Assembly (NCBI GenBank): GCA_018376855.1
Contig: JAHAAN010000042.1
Span: 1-17,340 of the forward strand
DNA length: 17,340 nt
Direction of reading: 5' to 3'
Source: Clostridiales bacterium
Lineage (GTDB): Bacteria; Bacillota; Clostridia; Christensenellales; QALW01
The notes beneath the pieces were generated by a model, which had not been told where the DNA came from, ran no database searches, and saw only the letters and a list, made by a program, of their open reading frames with translations. The first letter of the stretch is position 1; every line of letters starts with the position of its first letter. Positions 15,706 to 17,340 of the stretch are shown piece after piece. Both the position numbers and the translations under genes were made by a program.

Positions 15706-16092
15706 ATGATGCGTAAGTTTGATGTTAAAGTAAACGGAAAAAGCTATGAAGTGGAAATCGAGGAGATTGGAGCAGGTTATGTGCCGGCGCAGCCGCAGCA
15801 GCCTGTTGCGGCGCGCGCGGAGGCCGCGCCATCTGCGCCTGCGGTTCAGGCAGAAGCGCCCAAGGCGGCTGTGTCTGGCGGGGAAACGATTAATGCGCCG
15901 CTTCCGGGAAATATTTTAGATGTAAAGGTTGCTGCGGGAGACAACGTTAAGAGCGGTCAGATTCTGATGATTCTTGAAGCTATGAAAATGGAAAATGAAA
16001 TTCTTGCACCGCATGACGGTGTAATTGCATCGGTTGCCGTGCAAAAGGGTGCGACGGTCGGTTCAGGGGATGTTCTGGCTTCCTTTAAGTAA
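15706..16092 (+). CDS. Biotin carboxyl carrier subunit of the decarboxylase
   Basis: A biotinyl-domain protein of 128 residues that shuttles carboxybiotin between the carboxyltransferase and the membrane pump. The biotinylated lysine is Lys94 in EAMKMENEI (91-99). An N-terminal strand region (1-22) is joined to the biotinyl domain (about 60-128) by a flexible Ala/Pro/Gln/Glu-rich linker (24-59), as in MmdC and GcdC. Two ATGs are possible: 15706, and 15709 one codon later. AGGAGGA at 15694-15700 gives a slightly better spacing to the second. Lipoyl proteins are excluded by the MKM signature. Confidence 0.95.
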   Translation: MMRKFDVKVNGKSYEVEIEEIGAGYVPAQPQQPVAARAEAAPSAPAVQAEAPKAAVSGGETINAPLPGNILDVKVAAGDNVKSGQILMILEAMKMENEILAPHDGVIASVAVQKGATVGSGDVLASFK

Positions 16093-16113
16093 TGCAGGGA
16101 GGTATCTGAGACT

Positions 16114-17340
16114 ATGTTTTCATTACTGAATGCAGCGTCAGAACAGGGAATCAATATCGGCGATGCAATTACAAAGCTTTTGCAGGATACGGGCTTTGCA
16201 AATTTGGATTGGCGTTATTTTGCCATGATCGCAGTTGCGTGTGTTCTGCTTTATCTTGCAATTGCGAAAAAGTTTGAACCGTTGCTGTTAATTCCGATTG
16301 CGTTTGGAATGCTGCTTGCGAATCTGCCGCTCTCCGGCGTTTATGATGCTCCAGTGTATTATTTGGACGAAGCACAGGTAACGGGGCTTGATTTTATCAG
16401 CCAGTATAATGCAATGAAGACAACAAACGGCGGTTTGCTGTACTATTTGCACGAAGGTGTTTCATTGGGAATATATCCGTGCTTGATCTTTATTGCGGTG
16501 GGAGCGATGTCTGATTTTGGGCCGTTGATTGCAAATCCGAAAAGCTTGCTGCTTGGCGCGGCTGCGCAGGGCGGGATTTTTCTGACGTTTATTTTGGCGC
16601 GCGGGTTCTTTAATTTTACATTGGCAGAGGCTGCAAGCATCGGTATCATCGGCGGAGCTGACGGACCGACTGCAATTTTTCTTACGGGTAAATTAGCGCC
16701 GCATTTGATGTCTGCGATTGCAGTTGCTGCATACTCGTATATGGCGCTTGTTCCGGTTATTCAGCCGCCTATTATGAAACTGCTTACAACAAAAGAGGAA
16801 CGTTCCATAGTGATGGAACAGCTGCGGCCTGTTTCTAAAACGGAGAAAATTATTTTCCCGGTAGCGGTAGCGATTATCATTATTTTGCTGCTGCCGTCCA
16901 CAGCGCCGCTGATTGGCTGCCTGATGTTCGGAAACCTTTTAAGAGAGTGCGGGGTTGCCGATCGCTTGAGCAAGACTGTGCAGAATGAGCTGTGCAATAT
17001 TGTAACGATCCTTCTGGGCGTTTCGGTTGGAGCCACCGCGGAAGCGACAAACTTTCTTTCTCTGCAGACACTCAGTATTATTTTGTTGGGGTTGGTTGCG
17101 TTCAGTTTTGCGACAGCCTGCGGTGTTTTGCTCGGAAAGCTGATGTGCAAGATGACGCACGGTAAGATCAATCCGCTGATCGGCGCTGCCGGCGTTTCCG
17201 CTGTGCCGATGGCGGCGCGCGTGGCGCAGAAGGTGGGGCAGGAGGCAAACCCGAAGAATTTCTTGCTGATGCATGCAATGGGGCCTAATGTAGCGGGAGT
17301 TATCGGTTCTGCGGTAGCTGCGGGCGTGCTGCTTTCTTTG
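16114..17340 (+). CDS. oadB: Sodium-translocating decarboxylase beta subunit (OadB/MmdB/GcdB family), partial at window end
   Basis: This polytopic membrane subunit decarboxylates carboxybiotin and pumps Na+ outward. The reading frame is open from the ATG for 409 codons to the window edge. GGADGPT (180-186) contains Asp183, equivalent to the Na+-binding Asp203 of Klebsiella OadB. NPLIGAAGVSAVPMAAR (353-369) keeps, with identical spacing, the equivalents of OadB Asn373, Gly377, Ser382 and Arg389. The final visible segment, GPNVAGVIGSAVAAGVLL, is the usual end of the family, so few residues are likely missing. AGGGAGG (16096-16102) lies 11 bases before the start, rather far. The OadB, MmdB and GcdB names cannot be separated by sequence alone; neighbours favour an acyl-CoA decarboxylase. 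Confidence 0.95.
   Translation, partial: MFSLLNAASEQGINIGDAITKLLQDTGFANLDWRYFAMIAVACVLLYLAIAKKFEPLLLIPIAFGMLLANLPLSGVYDAPVYYLDEAQVTGLDFISQYNAMKTTNGGLLYYLHEGVSLGIYPCLIFIAVGAMSDFGPLIANPKSLLLGAAAQGGIFLTFILARGFFNFTLAEAASIGIIGGADGPTAIFLTGKLAPHLMSAIAVAAYSYMALVPVIQPPIMKLLTTKEERSIVMEQLRPVSKTEKIIFPVAVAIIIILLLPSTAPLIGCLMFGNLLRECGVADRLSKTVQNELCNIVTILLGVSVGATAEATNFLSLQTLSIILLGLVAFSFATACGVLLGKLMCKMTHGKINPLIGAAGVSAVPMAARVAQKVGQEANPKNFLLMHAMGPNVAGVIGSAVAAGVLLSL

Overview
The window looks like chromosomal DNA of an anaerobic member of the Clostridia (Bacillota). Every gene is on the + strand with strong AGGAGG-type ribosome binding sites. The first block follows the gene order typical of that class: recJ, apt, bifunctional RelA/SpoT, dtd, an MBL-fold hydrolase, hemZ, then a T-box-controlled hisS-aspS pair. 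An oxygen-independent haem enzyme and a biotin-dependent sodium-pump decarboxylase cluster also fit an anaerobe. No genus can be named from the sequence. There are no mobile elements, CRISPR arrays, tRNAs or rRNAs.

Layout. Positions 1-100 hold what may be the last codons of an upstream gene (perhaps secF) and a perfect hairpin. Positions 101-7799 are six tightly packed genes that read as one operon: recJ (single-strand exonuclease), apt (adenine salvage), rsh ((p)ppGpp synthesis and hydrolysis), dtd (D-aminoacyl-tRNA proofreading), a GloB/YcbL-like metallo-hydrolase, and hemZ. Positions 7800-8085 are a promoter and a complete T-box riboswitch, followed by hisS and aspS. Positions 11207-12968 are a second unit: a strong extended -10 promoter, a thioredoxin that has lost its first catalytic cysteine, glyA, and a closing hairpin. 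A lone multispanning membrane protein of the DUF2238/YjdF type follows at 13009. A consensus-like promoter at 13804 then starts a cluster for a membrane decarboxylase: a carboxyltransferase subunit, an OadG-like small membrane subunit, a biotin carrier protein, and the OadB/MmdB-type sodium pump subunit. That last gene runs off the window within a few residues of its expected end.

How the genes work together. The first operon mixes DNA repair, purine salvage, alarmone metabolism and tRNA quality control. The T-box appears to read tRNA-Asp rather than tRNA-His, by both its specifier-loop codon and the base that pairs with the tRNA discriminator; it would then control hisS and aspS from the charging state of the second gene's tRNA. 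The final cluster should couple decarboxylation of an acyl-CoA to Na+ export. Its pump subunit keeps the known Na+-site residues, but its carboxyltransferase has a contracted and altered N-terminal (acyl-CoA-binding) domain. This is the best candidate here for an undescribed activity.
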